A stretch of 64,000 nucleotides of DNA from Rhodococcus gordoniae (GCF_001646655.1 NZ_LPZN01000017.1:1-64000), one strand, 5' to 3'; positions 42,302-52,091 are shown, numbered from the stretch's first letter. Notes: generated by a model not told the origin, from the sequence alone. Made by a program: numbers and translations.

Positions 42302-44259
42302 CCACCCCGTCCACCACCCTCGATCCGGTCACCTTCGAGGTCCTCAAGAACGCGTTCGCCACCTCGGTCGATCTGATGTCCGAGCAGATCCTGCGCACCT
42401 GCTACTCGTTCGTCATCTATTCGCGGGACTTCTCCTCCGCGCTCTGCGACGCCGAGGGCAACACCGTCATGCAGGGCAGCCAGGACATCGCCGTTCACGT
42501 CGGCACGCTCCACTTCCAGTGCAAGGCCGTACTGGACGAATTCGGCTCCGACATCAACCCCGGCGACATCTTCATGGTCAACGACCCCTATCGCGGCGGC
42601 ACCCACCTCAACGACGTCAGCTTCATCCGGCCCATCTTCGCGGACGATGTCCTCATCGCCTTCGCTCAGAACAAAGGGCACTGGGCCGATATCGGCGGCA
42701 GTGTGCCGGGATCCTTCGACGTCACTGCCACCGAACACTTCGGTGAAGGTCTGCGGATCACCCCGGTGCGGGTGTGGCACGAGGGCCGGTTCCTCGCCGA
42801 CGTCGCGAAGCTCCTCGTCGCGAACACGCGGTCGCCGGAGATCAGCATGGGCGATCTGCACGCCCAGGCCGAGGCGACGGGGATATGCGAACGCGAGATC
42901 CTTCGCCTTGTGGACAAATACGGTCGCGGCACCGTCACCGAGGCCATGCATGAGGTCCAGAACTACGTCGAACGCATCGTCCGCAGCCGGGTCGCCGATC
43001 TCCCCGACGGCACCTGGACCACCGAGGACTACCTCGACTCCGATCCCGCGCGTCCCGAGGGCCTCGTCCCGATCCGGGTCACCATGACCATCGAGGGAGA
43101 TCAACTCAGCTACGACCTGACGGGTAGCGCACCTGCCGTCGCGAGCTTCCTCAACAGCGGTTACGGCACCGCATTCTCCGGAATCATGGCGGGCACCAAG
43201 TCGTTCTTCCCCGATGTCCCGTTGAATTCGGGACTGTACAACGCGATTCACACCGAACTCGGGCCCGAGGGCACCGTCGTCAACGCAGGCTGGCCGCATG
43301 CGGTGACCGGGTTCTGTTCCGGCCCCTACGAGAAGATCATGAACGCGATCTTCGAACTGTGGTCGAAAGTCGTGCCCTCCCGGGGCATCGCCTGTTCGTT
43401 CAACCTCGAGTACCTCCTCGTCGGTGGGCGCGACGCCCGAACCGAGGAGCGCCCCTTCTTCATGTGGTACGACTGGATGGCCGGCGGCTGGGGTGGCCGA
43501 AACTCGAAGGACGGATCGAGCGCCACCGCACCGGTGTTCGGCATCGGTCTTGCCGTCCAGCCGTGCGAAGGACAAGAACGCCTCACCCCCGTGCTCACCA
43601 CCGAGCACGCCATCATCACCGACTCCGGCGGACCGGGCGAGTACCGCGGCGGATGCGGCCTGTCCAAGGGCGGTGTCCTCACCGACAGCGACAACAGCGT
43701 GATGTCCTACTGCTGCGACCGCTCCCGCTCGGTCACCTGGGGAATCGAAGGGGGCCTACCGTCCATTCCCCATGGGGTCTGGCTCAACCGGGGCACACCC
43801 GAGGAACGCTTCCTCGGATCCGTGTTCTCGAACGTTCCTGTGCAGTCCGGTGATTCGTTCGACAGGCCGTCGGCCGGCGGAGGCGGATACGGGGATCCCC
43901 TGCGACGGGATCCGGAGTCCGTGCTCGAAGACGTGATCGACGGATACGTCTCCCTCGAGCGCGCCGCCCTCGACTACGGCGTCGTCGTCGTGCCGGTGGA
44001 CCCCGAGATCGACCGTTACGAACTCGACCGGGACGCCACCGAACGAACCCGCACGGCGATCCGCCGGTCGCGCGAGGGTTGGCTGGACGAAGAACCCGAG
44101 TCCGTCGCCGCACGCTACCGCAGCGGTGAGTTGTCCATGCTCGACCTCGTACGGCGTTACGGCGTGATCGTCGACTGGGGAACCGGTGAGCTGCTGCCCA
44201 CCACCACCACACAGTTCCGCGACCTGCTCCGAACTCGTTCTGTCGCGCACTGGTCCTGA
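42298..44259 (+). CDS. hydantoinase/oxoprolinase family protein, B subunit
   Basis: A 653-aa HyuB-type subunit. Family stretches are SRDFSSALCDAEGNTVMQGS, GDIFMVNDPYRGGTHLNDV, and SGGPGEYRGGCGLSKGG near 460. The A and B subunits together hydrolyse a ring amide with ATP in known cases (N-methylhydantoin, 5-oxoproline, 2-pyrrolidinone, caprolactam) or carboxylate ketones. The neighbouring GabT, aldehyde dehydrogenase and CoA-transferase favour lactam opening over ketone carboxylation; no acetone carboxylase gamma subunit is present. A strong hairpin follows the stop. Confidence 0.85.
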   Translation: MTTPSTTLDPVTFEVLKNAFATSVDLMSEQILRTCYSFVIYSRDFSSALCDAEGNTVMQGSQDIAVHVGTLHFQCKAVLDEFGSDINPGDIFMVNDPYRGGTHLNDVSFIRPIFADDVLIAFAQNKGHWADIGGSVPGSFDVTATEHFGEGLRITPVRVWHEGRFLADVAKLLVANTRSPEISMGDLHAQAEATGICEREILRLVDKYGRGTVTEAMHEVQNYVERIVRSRVADLPDGTWTTEDYLDSDPARPEGLVPIRVTMTIEGDQLSYDLTGSAPAVASFLNSGYGTAFSGIMAGTKSFFPDVPLNSGLYNAIHTELGPEGTVVNAGWPHAVTGFCSGPYEKIMNAIFELWSKVVPSRGIACSFNLEYLLVGGRDARTEERPFFMWYDWMAGGWGGRNSKDGSSATAPVFGIGLAVQPCEGQERLTPVLTTEHAIITDSGGPGEYRGGCGLSKGGVLTDSDNSVMSYCCDRSRSVTWGIEGGLPSIPHGVWLNRGTPEERFLGSVFSNVPVQSGDSFDRPSAGGGGYGDPLRRDPESVLEDVIDGYVSLERAALDYGVVVVPVDPEIDRYELDRDATERTRTAIRRSREGWLDEEPESVAARYRSGELSMLDLVRRYGVIVDWGTGELLPTTTTQFRDLLRTRSVAHWS

Positions 44260-44262
44260 CGA

Positions 44263-44298
44263 GGACGGGGCGGACCGGTGATCCGGCCCGCCCCGTCC
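44263..44298 (+). terminator. hairpin after the hydantoinase B subunit
   Basis: GGACGGGGCGG (44263-44273) pairs perfectly with CCGCCCCGTCC (44288-44298), 4 bp past the stop codon, with a 14-nt loop that can itself pair (CCGG/CCGG). Confidence 0.7.
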
Positions 44299-44520
44299 CG
44301 AGTCCGGACAGGCGCAGATCCGGCGATGTCTCCGGACGAGGCGTGGCGCATCGGGCGAGCAATCGCCCCTGCGGCCAGGCGACATCGATCGGTTGTACAG
44401 CATGGACATGTCGCAGATCACATCGTGTTCGTAGTGTTCTCCCAATCGAACGTGAGCGCTGCCGGCACACCGGAACCGGTAACCCGATTGCGCCGTACAC
44501 CAGGTTTCGAAGGGAGTGCC

Positions 44521-46083
44521 GTGCACACCGATTCATCGGCCGATAGGTCCGATACCCTCGGTCACGCTTTGAAGAGACGTCATCTCACCATGTTGTCGAT
44601 GGGCGGGGTGATCGGGGCGGGATTCTTCGTCGGCATCAGCGCCATCATCGGCCAAGCGGGCCCCGGGGCCATCTTCACCTGCCTGATCTGTGGACTCATC
44701 GTCTTCCTGGTCATGCGGATGCTCGGTGAGATGGCCGTCGCCAAGCCGTGCACCGGGTCGTTCACCGAATACGCCCGCGACGCCATGGGTAATTGGGCGG
44801 GCTTCGCAACGGGCTGGCTGTTCTGGTACTTCTGGGTGGTCGTTGTCGGAATCGAGGCGGTGGTCGGAGCCACCTTGCTCGGTCGCTGGTTCCCCGGCGT
44901 TCCGTTGTGGCTGATGGCGGCCGGCCTACTGTTGCTGATGACCGTGGTGAACCTGTTGTCGGTCGGCAACTTCGGTGAGGCGGAGTACTGGTTCGCCGGG
45001 ATCAAGGTCGCGGTCATCATCGCCTTCCTCGTCCTGGCCGGCCTCTACGTGTCGGGTATCTGGCCGGGAGCCGATCTGTCCTTCGAGAATCTGACTGCCC
45101 ACGGCGGTTTCCTGCCGAACGGTTTCACTCCTGTCCTCGTCGGTGTCGTCGCCGTCATCTTCTCGATGACGGGAGCAGAGCTGGTGACGATCGCCGCAGC
45201 CGAATCGAAGGAACCTGCCGCGGCGATCCGCCGCGCTACCAGCACGGTGGTGTTCCGGATCCTGGCGTTCTTCGTCGGCGCCACATTCTTGCTCGTCACC
45301 ATGCTGCCGTGGGACAGCTACGTCGTCGGAGAATCCCCGTTCGTCTCCGCCCTCGATGTACTGGGTGTCCCCGGCGCAGCCGAAATACTCAACTTCGTCG
45401 TTCTCGTCGCCGTGCTCTCCTGCTTGAACTCCGGGCTCTACACGGCCTCGCGAATGTTGTTCGTACTCGGCGCCCACGGTGACGCTCCTGCCTGGATGAC
45501 ATCCGTCAATTCCCGCGGCGTGCCACTGAAGGGGGTGCTGTCGTGCACCTTCATCGGCTATATATGTATCGCTGCCGCCTACCTCTGGCCCGAGACGATC
45601 TTCCTGTATCTGGTCACCTCGTCGGGCGCGATCTGCCTGTTCGTCTACATCCTGATCTGCCTGTCCGAGCTGGTATTACGCCGCCGGTGGGAACGCACAT
45701 CTCCGGAGATCCTGCAGTTCCGGGTGTGGCTCTATCCCGTCCTGCCCATCGTGGTCACCGTCGCCATCGCTGCGATCCTCGTGGGAATGTGGTTTACCGG
45801 TGCCCGTCCGGAACTGGTGCAGTCGCTGATCGCGTTCGCCGTGATCATCGCTGCATATCATCTCAAGACCAGGTACCGGCGTCGACGGGATTCTGCACGA
45901 GATCCCTCACCCGGAGAAGCCTCCTGGGCCCGCGCGATGCATGTCGCCCCGACGCTCCGAGACCCGCGAACACACCCCATCAGGGCCCGATTCGAAGCCG
46001 ATTCCGGAGAAGAATCTTCCGGCCCTGATCGTGAATCCTCGGAGTACGAGCTCGACATGCCACCGAACAACATCGTGAAGTGA
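44521..46083 (+). CDS. amino-acid permease (APC family, GABA/amino acid type)
   Basis: A 520-aa transporter with about twelve helices. The signature LKRRHLTMLSMGGVIGAGFF, followed by VGISAIIGQAGPG, is the start of APC amino-acid permeases such as GabP and AroP. I chose the GTG at 44521, preceded by GAAGGGAG; a longer frame to 44278 adds polar residues. It likely imports the amino acid or lactam-derived substrate of this locus. The C-terminal 60 residues are hydrophilic and charged. A strong terminator hairpin follows. Confidence 0.85.
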   Translation: MHTDSSADRSDTLGHALKRRHLTMLSMGGVIGAGFFVGISAIIGQAGPGAIFTCLICGLIVFLVMRMLGEMAVAKPCTGSFTEYARDAMGNWAGFATGWLFWYFWVVVVGIEAVVGATLLGRWFPGVPLWLMAAGLLLLMTVVNLLSVGNFGEAEYWFAGIKVAVIIAFLVLAGLYVSGIWPGADLSFENLTAHGGFLPNGFTPVLVGVVAVIFSMTGAELVTIAAAESKEPAAAIRRATSTVVFRILAFFVGATFLLVTMLPWDSYVVGESPFVSALDVLGVPGAAEILNFVVLVAVLSCLNSGLYTASRMLFVLGAHGDAPAWMTSVNSRGVPLKGVLSCTFIGYICIAAAYLWPETIFLYLVTSSGAICLFVYILICLSELVLRRRWERTSPEILQFRVWLYPVLPIVVTVAIAAILVGMWFTGARPELVQSLIAFAVIIAAYHLKTRYRRRRDSARDPSPGEASWARAMHVAPTLRDPRTHPIRARFEADSGEESSGPDRESSEYELDMPPNNIVK

Positions 46084-46152
46084 CTCGCCGGCAACCCATT
46101 TCCGAAACAGGTCGGTCATCCCGCACAGACACATTCGAACCACCCGGGCAGC

Positions 46153-46190
46153 GCGGCCCGGGAAGTCCCTCGACGGACTTCCCGGGCCGC
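46153..46190. terminator. bidirectional terminator hairpin
   Basis: A perfect 16-bp stem, GCGGCCCGGGAAGTCC (46153-46168) with GGACTTCCCGGGCCGC (46175-46190), closes a 6-nt loop between the convergent permease and sulfatase genes. The stem is palindromic, so it can work on both strands. Confidence 0.8.
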
Positions 46191-46216
46191 GGTCGACAGC
46201 GATCATCGACCTCCGG

Positions 46217-48559
46217 TCAGTGGGTTGCCAGCGCTATCCGCCGCTGCTCGTCCACCGGGACTCCCCCACCCGAACCGAATTCGATTCTGACGTGATGCAC
46301 AGTGCCGGAGAATGCGAAACGGTCTCGGCGAGCGATCTCCTCGGCCACCGGGCTACCGCGATCGATACCGATATCGAGCTGTTCGTTCATCGAGAAGATC
46401 GCCCGCGCAGTGCGTTCGACGCGCCCATCGGCAACGGCGGCACCGTCGACCAGCAGTGTCACTCGGCCACCCTTACCGATGCCTCCACCGTCGTACTCGA
46501 AATGCACCGACACCTCGCGCACGTCTTCCGAGAGTGCCGGTCCTCGAACAAAAGTGTGCTCTTTTCCGTTGAAGTTGTAGCAGAACACCGGCCGCGACTC
46601 GAGCACATAGAACCCGAATCCGCCGAAACGCCCCCCGATACCGACCAGCATTCCTTCGCACGATGACCCCCGAGTGTCGATCCGGGCGGTCAGCGAGAAA
46701 GAACGGTTGAAGAACGAGGGTGCAGCCTTCTCGACCAGTCCCTGCATGTGCGGATACAGCGTCACGGTGCGTCGGCCCGCGAACGGGTGCGGCGGCCGGG
46801 AGCTCGGATCCGATCCTCGGCCGACGGTGCGGTCGTCGAGCGGAAGCACCCGATATCGGGCGGCTTCGGTGAGAAAGAGCTGTTTCAAGCGCTCGAGGGC
46901 GTCCGGATGTTCGTCCGCCAGATCGCGGGCCTGGGACCAATCGGTGGTGGTGTCGTACAACTCCCAGCGGTCCTCGTCGAGGCCGGGCAGTTCGAGACCG
47001 TAGGTCGCCATGTGCCAGGGCGCGCGGTGTGCCGTCACCGCCGTCCACCCCTCGTGATAGATACCTCTGTTACCGAAGATCTCGAAGTACTGGGTGACGT
47101 GACGTTCCTCGGCCGCCGGGTCGTCGAACGTGTAGTTCATCGCGACACCTTCCATGGGCATCTGGGCGACACCGTCGACCGTGTGCGGCGCCGGAACGCT
47201 CGCCGCCTCGAGGATGGTCGGGGTGATATCGACGCAATGGTGCCATTGATGGCGCAGGCCACCTGTGGCGGCAATGCCGGCAGGCCAGTGCACGATCAGC
47301 CCGTTACGGGTGCCGCCGTAATGTGAAGCGACCTGCTTGGCCCACTGATAGGGGGTGTCGAGTGCAAGAGCCCACGAAGCCGGGTAATGCGGGTAGCTGG
47401 TGGGTGTGCCGAGTTCGTCGAACCGGTCGAGCACGTCCCGCGTAGTGCTCCGGTAGCCGTTCAATTCCGCCAGATAGTTGAACGAACCTTCCAGGCCTCC
47501 TTCCGCGGAGGCTCCGTTGTCGCCGAGCATGTACAGGATGAGCGTGTTGTCCAGCGCCCCGGTCTCCTGCAGTCGGTCGACGAGGCGGCCGACCTGATCA
47601 TCGGTATGTTCGAGGAAGGCCGCGTACAGTTCCATCAAGCGCGCAGACGCCTTCTTCGCGTCGTCGTCCAGTGAGTCCCAGTGGGGAAGTCCCGGGGCCC
47701 ACGGCGCGAGGACGGTGTCCTCGGGCACGACACCCAGGCGCTTCTGACGTTCCAGGGTGATCTCACGTTGCCGGTCCCAGCCGTGATCGAACTCGTGCCG
47801 GTACTTGTCGAGATATTCGTCCGGTACCTGCAGCGGTGCATGACAGGCACCGAACGGCAGATAACAGAACCAGGGCTTGTTCTCGTCGACGGCGTTCACA
47901 CCCTCGATCCAGGCCAGAGCGCGATCCACCAGATCTTCGGAGAGGTGGTAACCCTCTTCCGGTGTTCTCGGCGGTGCGACCACCGTGAAGTCCTCGTACA
48001 ACACCGGGTTGAACTGATCCGATTCGGCGCCGAGGAATCCGTAGAACTTGTCGAATCCCTCACGGCAAGGCCATCTGTCGAACGGTCCGGCCGGAGTCAT
48101 CTCCCAGGTCGGAGTCTGGTGCATCTTGCCGAACGCTCCCGTGGTGTACCCGTTTCCCTGCAGGATGCGCGCCACGGTGGCAGCCGAGGCGGGACGTGTT
48201 CCGTTGTATCCGGGTGCCGCGCCCGCCATCTCGGAGATGACGCCCATTCCGACCGAGTGGTGGTTACGCCCGGTCAGCGTCGCGGCGCGGGTCGGTGAGC
48301 ACAACGCGGTGGTGTGGAATCGGGTGTACTTCAAGCCGTCTTCGGCGAGCCGTTCGGCGGTCGGCGTGCGGCAGGGGCCACCGAACGCGGACGCTGCGCC
48401 GAATCCGACGTCGTCGATCATCACGAGAAGCACGTTCGGTGCGCCTGCGGGAGGACGGACGGGTTCGTCCCGGCGGAACGGGCGGGTTTGACTGCGGTAG
48501 TCGACGGCGGCCGAAGGCTGAGGGCTCGAAGTCACGATCGGCAAGGCATGGCGATCCAT
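46217..48559 (-). CDS. arylsulfatase-family (Cys-type, FGly-dependent) sulfatase
   Basis: A 780-aa sulfatase. The formylglycine motif is Cys87-x-Pro-x-Arg91 (LCSPTRAATLTGR), with metal-site Asp-Asp in VLLVMIDDVGFGAAS and a downstream YMLGDNGAS motif. The conserved Cys must be oxidised by the FGE encoded at 52092-53036. Residues past about 600 form an extra beta-sandwich (FSLTARIDTRGSSCEGMLVG, FGGFGFYVLESRPVF), as in the long arylsulfatase A-like group. There is no obvious signal peptide, so it is likely cytoplasmic. It follows the MFS gene by 54 bp on the same strand and may be co-transcribed with it. Confidence 0.9.
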   Translation of the reverse strand: MDRHALPIVTSSPQPSAAVDYRSQTRPFRRDEPVRPPAGAPNVLLVMIDDVGFGAASAFGGPCRTPTAERLAEDGLKYTRFHTTALCSPTRAATLTGRNHHSVGMGVISEMAGAAPGYNGTRPASAATVARILQGNGYTTGAFGKMHQTPTWEMTPAGPFDRWPCREGFDKFYGFLGAESDQFNPVLYEDFTVVAPPRTPEEGYHLSEDLVDRALAWIEGVNAVDENKPWFCYLPFGACHAPLQVPDEYLDKYRHEFDHGWDRQREITLERQKRLGVVPEDTVLAPWAPGLPHWDSLDDDAKKASARLMELYAAFLEHTDDQVGRLVDRLQETGALDNTLILYMLGDNGASAEGGLEGSFNYLAELNGYRSTTRDVLDRFDELGTPTSYPHYPASWALALDTPYQWAKQVASHYGGTRNGLIVHWPAGIAATGGLRHQWHHCVDITPTILEAASVPAPHTVDGVAQMPMEGVAMNYTFDDPAAEERHVTQYFEIFGNRGIYHEGWTAVTAHRAPWHMATYGLELPGLDEDRWELYDTTTDWSQARDLADEHPDALERLKQLFLTEAARYRVLPLDDRTVGRGSDPSSRPPHPFAGRRTVTLYPHMQGLVEKAAPSFFNRSFSLTARIDTRGSSCEGMLVGIGGRFGGFGFYVLESRPVFCYNFNGKEHTFVRGPALSEDVREVSVHFEYDGGGIGKGGRVTLLVDGAAVADGRVERTARAIFSMNEQLDIGIDRGSPVAEEIARRDRFAFSGTVHHVRIEFGSGGGVPVDEQRRIALATH

Positions 48560-48613
48560 CGAGATGCTCCTGACTGGACGTGGTGGGTGCGGGGCAGAGG
48601 GCGTCGACGGGGG

Positions 48614-50110
48614 TCAGACGTGTTCGCGGGGGGCCGTCGATGTCGCGGGCGCGGGCGCGGGCGTGGCAAGTCCACCCTGAGCAGGTGCACGTCCGTGTTT
48701 CATCACCAGCGCGATGACGATGCCCACCGCGCCGACCACAGCAGCAGCACCGAATCCCTGCACGAAAGCCGAGTCGGCATAGAGCACGGCCTTACCGCCG
48801 GGGCGTGCACCGGCCACATGGTTCGCCATGATCACACCGGTGACGGTCACGGCGACCGCCGATGTCAGCTGCATACCCACTCCGGCGATCGTGGTGCCCA
48901 CCCCGCTCTGCTCGGCCGGCAACGAGTCCTGAACCAGGTTCGCGTTGGAGGAGTGCAGGAAACCGACCGCGAATCCGGCTGCCGCGCTGATGGTGATCGC
49001 TTCGGCCAGAGTCTGGGGAAGACGGGATCCGAGGAACATCACGAAGATGAACAGGGCGGCAGCGACGATCAGCACCTGTCGCGGGCCGAACTTCTTCGCG
49101 CAGAACCCGCCGAGGGGTCCGGCGACCATCGCGCCGATGCCCAGCGCACAGGTCCACAGCGCGTAGGCCGTGGCACTCAGCCCCGCCCCGTACGAGATGC
49201 CCGGGACACCACCCGGCGTCTGCAACAGGATCGGCATCATGAACGCGTGTGCGTTCATCATGTAACCGACACACGCCACGGCGAGAACGGTGGGACCGAA
49301 CCGGCGCCCGAACAGGATGGCGAAATCGATGAGGGGATGCTCGGTGGTGCGCTGTCGCACGACGAACAGTGCCAACATCACCGAACCGATCACCAGTAGC
49401 GCCACTGTCCGGCCGGTCGACCATCCCCACGCCGACCCCTTGGTGATGCCGAGCAGCAACACACCGACACCCGGACCGAGAAGCAGGGTCCCGAGATAGT
49501 CGACGGGCCGGTCGGCGCGCACGGGGCTCTCCGGAACCACCAGGGCGTACAGCGGGATCAACGCGGCCACGTAGACGGCGAGGAACCAGAACACCGATCG
49601 GAATCCGAAACCGTCGATCAGCCACCCCGCGATGAACGGTCCGGCCACCGCCGACATGCCGATGCCCGTGGCCACGACACCGAGCGCGATCGGAACGAAC
49701 TCGCGCGGCATGATGTCGCGCACGAGACTGTAGGACAGCGCGACGATACCGACCAGGGCTCCCTGGGCCGCTCGGCCGACCAACATCATCTCGAAGGAGG
49801 TCGACGCGGCGCTGATGACGCTGCCCACGATGAACACGACGGCGAGAAAGAGAATGACACGCTTCTTGCCGAGTTTGTCCGAGGCCTTGCCGATCATCGG
49901 CATCAGTGTGGCGCCGGCGAGGGTGACGATGGACATCGTCCATGCCACGTTCAACGTGTTGAAGGACGACGCGATATGGGGCAGAGCCGGATACACCATG
50001 AGGATCTCGAAGGTGGCGATCTCCGAGAACAGGATGATGACGGCGAGCAGGGCGAACAACCGTCGTTTCGAGGTGCCGGTCGTGGGGGGTGTCGGAACGC
50101 GCACAGGCAT
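48614..50110 (-). CDS. MFS transporter (14-helix DHA2 type)
   Basis: A 498-aa membrane protein with fourteen predicted helices, LIVTLAGATLMPMIGKASDK-type loop (DKLGKKR) after helix 2 and a long helix-rich C-half. It fits the 14-TMS drug:H+ antiporter class. The start is the ATG at 50110 after TAAGGATC; longer frames extend into non-membrane sequence. It is followed by the sulfatase and divergent from a TetR gene with a palindrome in between, so it is probably regulated by that TetR. It may move the sulfate ester or its product. Confidence 0.82.
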   Translation of the reverse strand: MPVRVPTPPTTGTSKRRLFALLAVIILFSEIATFEILMVYPALPHIASSFNTLNVAWTMSIVTLAGATLMPMIGKASDKLGKKRVILFLAVVFIVGSVISAASTSFEMMLVGRAAQGALVGIVALSYSLVRDIMPREFVPIALGVVATGIGMSAVAGPFIAGWLIDGFGFRSVFWFLAVYVAALIPLYALVVPESPVRADRPVDYLGTLLLGPGVGVLLLGITKGSAWGWSTGRTVALLVIGSVMLALFVVRQRTTEHPLIDFAILFGRRFGPTVLAVACVGYMMNAHAFMMPILLQTPGGVPGISYGAGLSATAYALWTCALGIGAMVAGPLGGFCAKKFGPRQVLIVAAALFIFVMFLGSRLPQTLAEAITISAAAGFAVGFLHSSNANLVQDSLPAEQSGVGTTIAGVGMQLTSAVAVTVTGVIMANHVAGARPGGKAVLYADSAFVQGFGAAAVVGAVGIVIALVMKHGRAPAQGGLATPAPAPATSTAPREHV

Positions 50111-50375
50111 GATCCTTAGATCGAGTCGGCAGGGCCGAGGAGGGTGGAATTGGTCGCGGGGCGCCGGCGGCTCGGGGGCGGCGCGACATGCAGACGTCGG
50201 CTCGTTCCACGGAGCTCGACCCGACGTGACGCTAATCACGAAAGTTCGCCTCACCGTCCTTCGGTCCCGCTGAGTGAGACCTGTGATGCACCCCGGCGAG
50301 CCGAGCCGCCGCGACAGATCATGGCCGACCCGACACAGCACGAAAAAAGGTTTCCTGCAGTGATTTCCCCGATTT

Positions 50376-50388
50376 AAGACAGTGTCTT
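50376..50388. promoter_or_regulatory. 13-bp palindrome in the TetR/MFS divergent region
   Basis: AAGACAGTGTCTT is a perfect palindrome around a central G, 34 bp upstream of the TetR start and in the intergenic space to the MFS gene. It is the likely operator of the adjacent TetR protein. Confidence 0.55.
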
Positions 50389-50421
50389 GACGTGGCGGGT
50401 GTGTCGACATAACGTGTTCGC

Positions 50422-51132
50422 ATGTCGCCATCGGCCGATTCCCGCCAGTCGCTCCTCGAAGCTGCCGAACGCCTGTACGCCGTACACGGCATCGAGGGAG
50501 TGTCCATGCGCGACATCGCCACGACTGCAGGGCACCGGAACAACTCTGCCGTGCAGTATCACTTCGGAAACCGAGAAGGGTTGCTGCGAGAAATCTTTCG
50601 GTTCCGAATGACCACCATCAACGCGGTTCGCCGGCAGCATCTCGACGACATCGACCGTGCCGGTCTGGGCAACGACGTACGCGCCCTGGTCGAAGCGGAA
50701 CTGCGCCCGCTGACCGAGTTCCTCGCCTCCACCCCCGAAGGCAGCCACTATGCCCGCTTCATCGCACGTGTATCACCGAGCGTCGACTTCGCCGCCCCCG
50801 ATTTCGCCGGCCTCCGGGACGCCAACTCGGAGATCATCGGCCGCCTCATCCGCGCTCTGACGCATCTCCCGGCCCGTGTCGCCACGACACGCATCGATCT
50901 GATGTTCAACATGGCGGTGTCGGCACTCGCTCTGTACGAGCAGCGTCGCGCCGAATTCATATCCGTGCGAGCAGACTTCGACGAGACCGTCGATCACCTG
51001 ATCGACATGACCGTCGCCGCCCTGCTCGCAGACGCCACCCACCGGCATCCCGGACACAACGCAACCGGTGATCGCCCGAACCCACCCGACAGGAGCTCCG
51101 GTGTCCCCCACGATTTCCTCACGCACAGTTGA
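50422..51132 (+). CDS. TetR-family transcriptional regulator
   Basis: A 236-aa regulator with an N-terminal TetR helix-turn-helix (LLEAAERLYAVHGIEGVSMR, DIATTAGHRNNSAVQYHFGN) and a helical ligand domain. It is divergent from the MFS-sulfatase pair and is followed by the TauD-like gene, whose start overlaps its 3' end by 32 bp. It is the likely local repressor. The ligand is unknown; sulfated or sulfonated compounds are plausible. Confidence 0.87.
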   Translation: MSPSADSRQSLLEAAERLYAVHGIEGVSMRDIATTAGHRNNSAVQYHFGNREGLLREIFRFRMTTINAVRRQHLDDIDRAGLGNDVRALVEAELRPLTEFLASTPEGSHYARFIARVSPSVDFAAPDFAGLRDANSEIIGRLIRALTHLPARVATTRIDLMFNMAVSALALYEQRRAEFISVRADFDETVDHLIDMTVAALLADATHRHPGHNATGDRPNPPDRSSGVPHDFLTHS

Positions 51133-52018
51133 AATAGGCTCGCACAAAATCGAATTCGGACCACGCCTGCTACGTCGCACGGCGGGGGAGCACGAGACCG
51201 CTCCGTACACGACGGTGCAGCTGGAACCTGTCACCCCGTACATCGGTGCGGTGGTGTCCGGAATAGATCTGCGCAGCCCGGAAACCGAACAGATCGACGA
51301 GTTGCGCAGAGCCCTGCTGGAGTGGAAGGTGCTGTTCTTCCGGAATCAGCACATCACCGCAGAACAGCACCGCGATTTCGCTCGCCACTGGGGAGAACTC
51401 GAGGTGCATCCGCTGCTTCCCCAGGGGGAGGTTCCGGAAGTGGTGCATTTCGAACGCAGCCAGGACAATCCGGGTACGGAGAACATCTGGCATGTGGATG
51501 TCACCTGGCAGAAACGACCTCCGCTCGGCTCCGTTCTGCGGGCGCTGGAAGTTCCGCCGGCCGGTGGCGACACGCTGTGGGCGGACATGGGAAATGCCTA
51601 CGACTGTCTCCCGGACGAGATCAAAGAACGGATCGACGGACTCGAAGCAGTACACGATTTCGTTCCGTCGTTCGGCCGCAGCATGACTCCGGAGCGACTC
51701 GAACAGATGAAGGAACAGTACCCTCCGGTACGGCACCCCATCGTACGGACGCACCCCGAGACCGGACGTAAGACCCTGTTCGTCAACAGTCTGTTCACCA
51801 CCCACATTCCCGACATCGATCCGGTCGAAGGCGACCGACTGCTCCAGCAGTTGTTCGATCAGGCCAAGGTTCCCGACTTCCAGTGCCGGTTCCGCTGGGC
51901 ACCCGACTCGATTGCCTTCTGGGACAACCGAGCCACCCAACACTACGCCGCCAGCGACTATTTCCCTCACCGACGAGTCATGGAACGAGTCTCGATCGAA
52001 GGCGACATCCCGTTCTGA
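51101..52018 (+). CDS. TauD/TfdA-type Fe(II)/2-oxoglutarate dioxygenase
   Basis: A 305-aa dioxygenase. The facial triad is His131-x-Asp133 (IWHVDVTW) and His281 (NRATQHYAAS); the 2-oxoglutarate Arg lies in YFPHRRVMERV. Family members release sulfite from sulfonates or cleave alkyl sulfates (TauD, AtsK). I chose the GTG at 51101, 5 bp after AGGAG; an ATG at 51068 is also in frame. It overlaps the TetR gene end by 32 bp and converges with FGE. With a sulfatase alongside it fits sulfur scavenging. Confidence 0.87.
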   Translation: MSPTISSRTVEIGSHKIEFGPRLLRRTAGEHETAPYTTVQLEPVTPYIGAVVSGIDLRSPETEQIDELRRALLEWKVLFFRNQHITAEQHRDFARHWGELEVHPLLPQGEVPEVVHFERSQDNPGTENIWHVDVTWQKRPPLGSVLRALEVPPAGGDTLWADMGNAYDCLPDEIKERIDGLEAVHDFVPSFGRSMTPERLEQMKEQYPPVRHPIVRTHPETGRKTLFVNSLFTTHIPDIDPVEGDRLLQQLFDQAKVPDFQCRFRWAPDSIAFWDNRATQHYAASDYFPHRRVMERVSIEGDIPF

Positions 52019-52025
52019 GCCCTCT

Positions 52026-52066
52026 CGGCCGGTGCCGCGGAGCCGTGAAGCTCCCGGCACGGGCCG
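52026..52066. terminator. hairpin between TauD-like and FGE genes
   Basis: GTGCCGCGGAGC (52032-52043) pairs with GCTCCCGGCAC (52050-52060) with one bulged base, extended by CGGCC and GGCCG on the flanks. It lies between the two convergent stops. Confidence 0.6.
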
Positions 52067-52091
52067 ACGGCAGTGCACGGCGACCAGAGCA

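Noticed and set aside
42112-43608. A 498-codon minus-strand frame under the hydantoinase A/B genes
   Set aside because: Antisense shadow; no start context or family match, whereas the plus strand encodes HyuA and HyuB.
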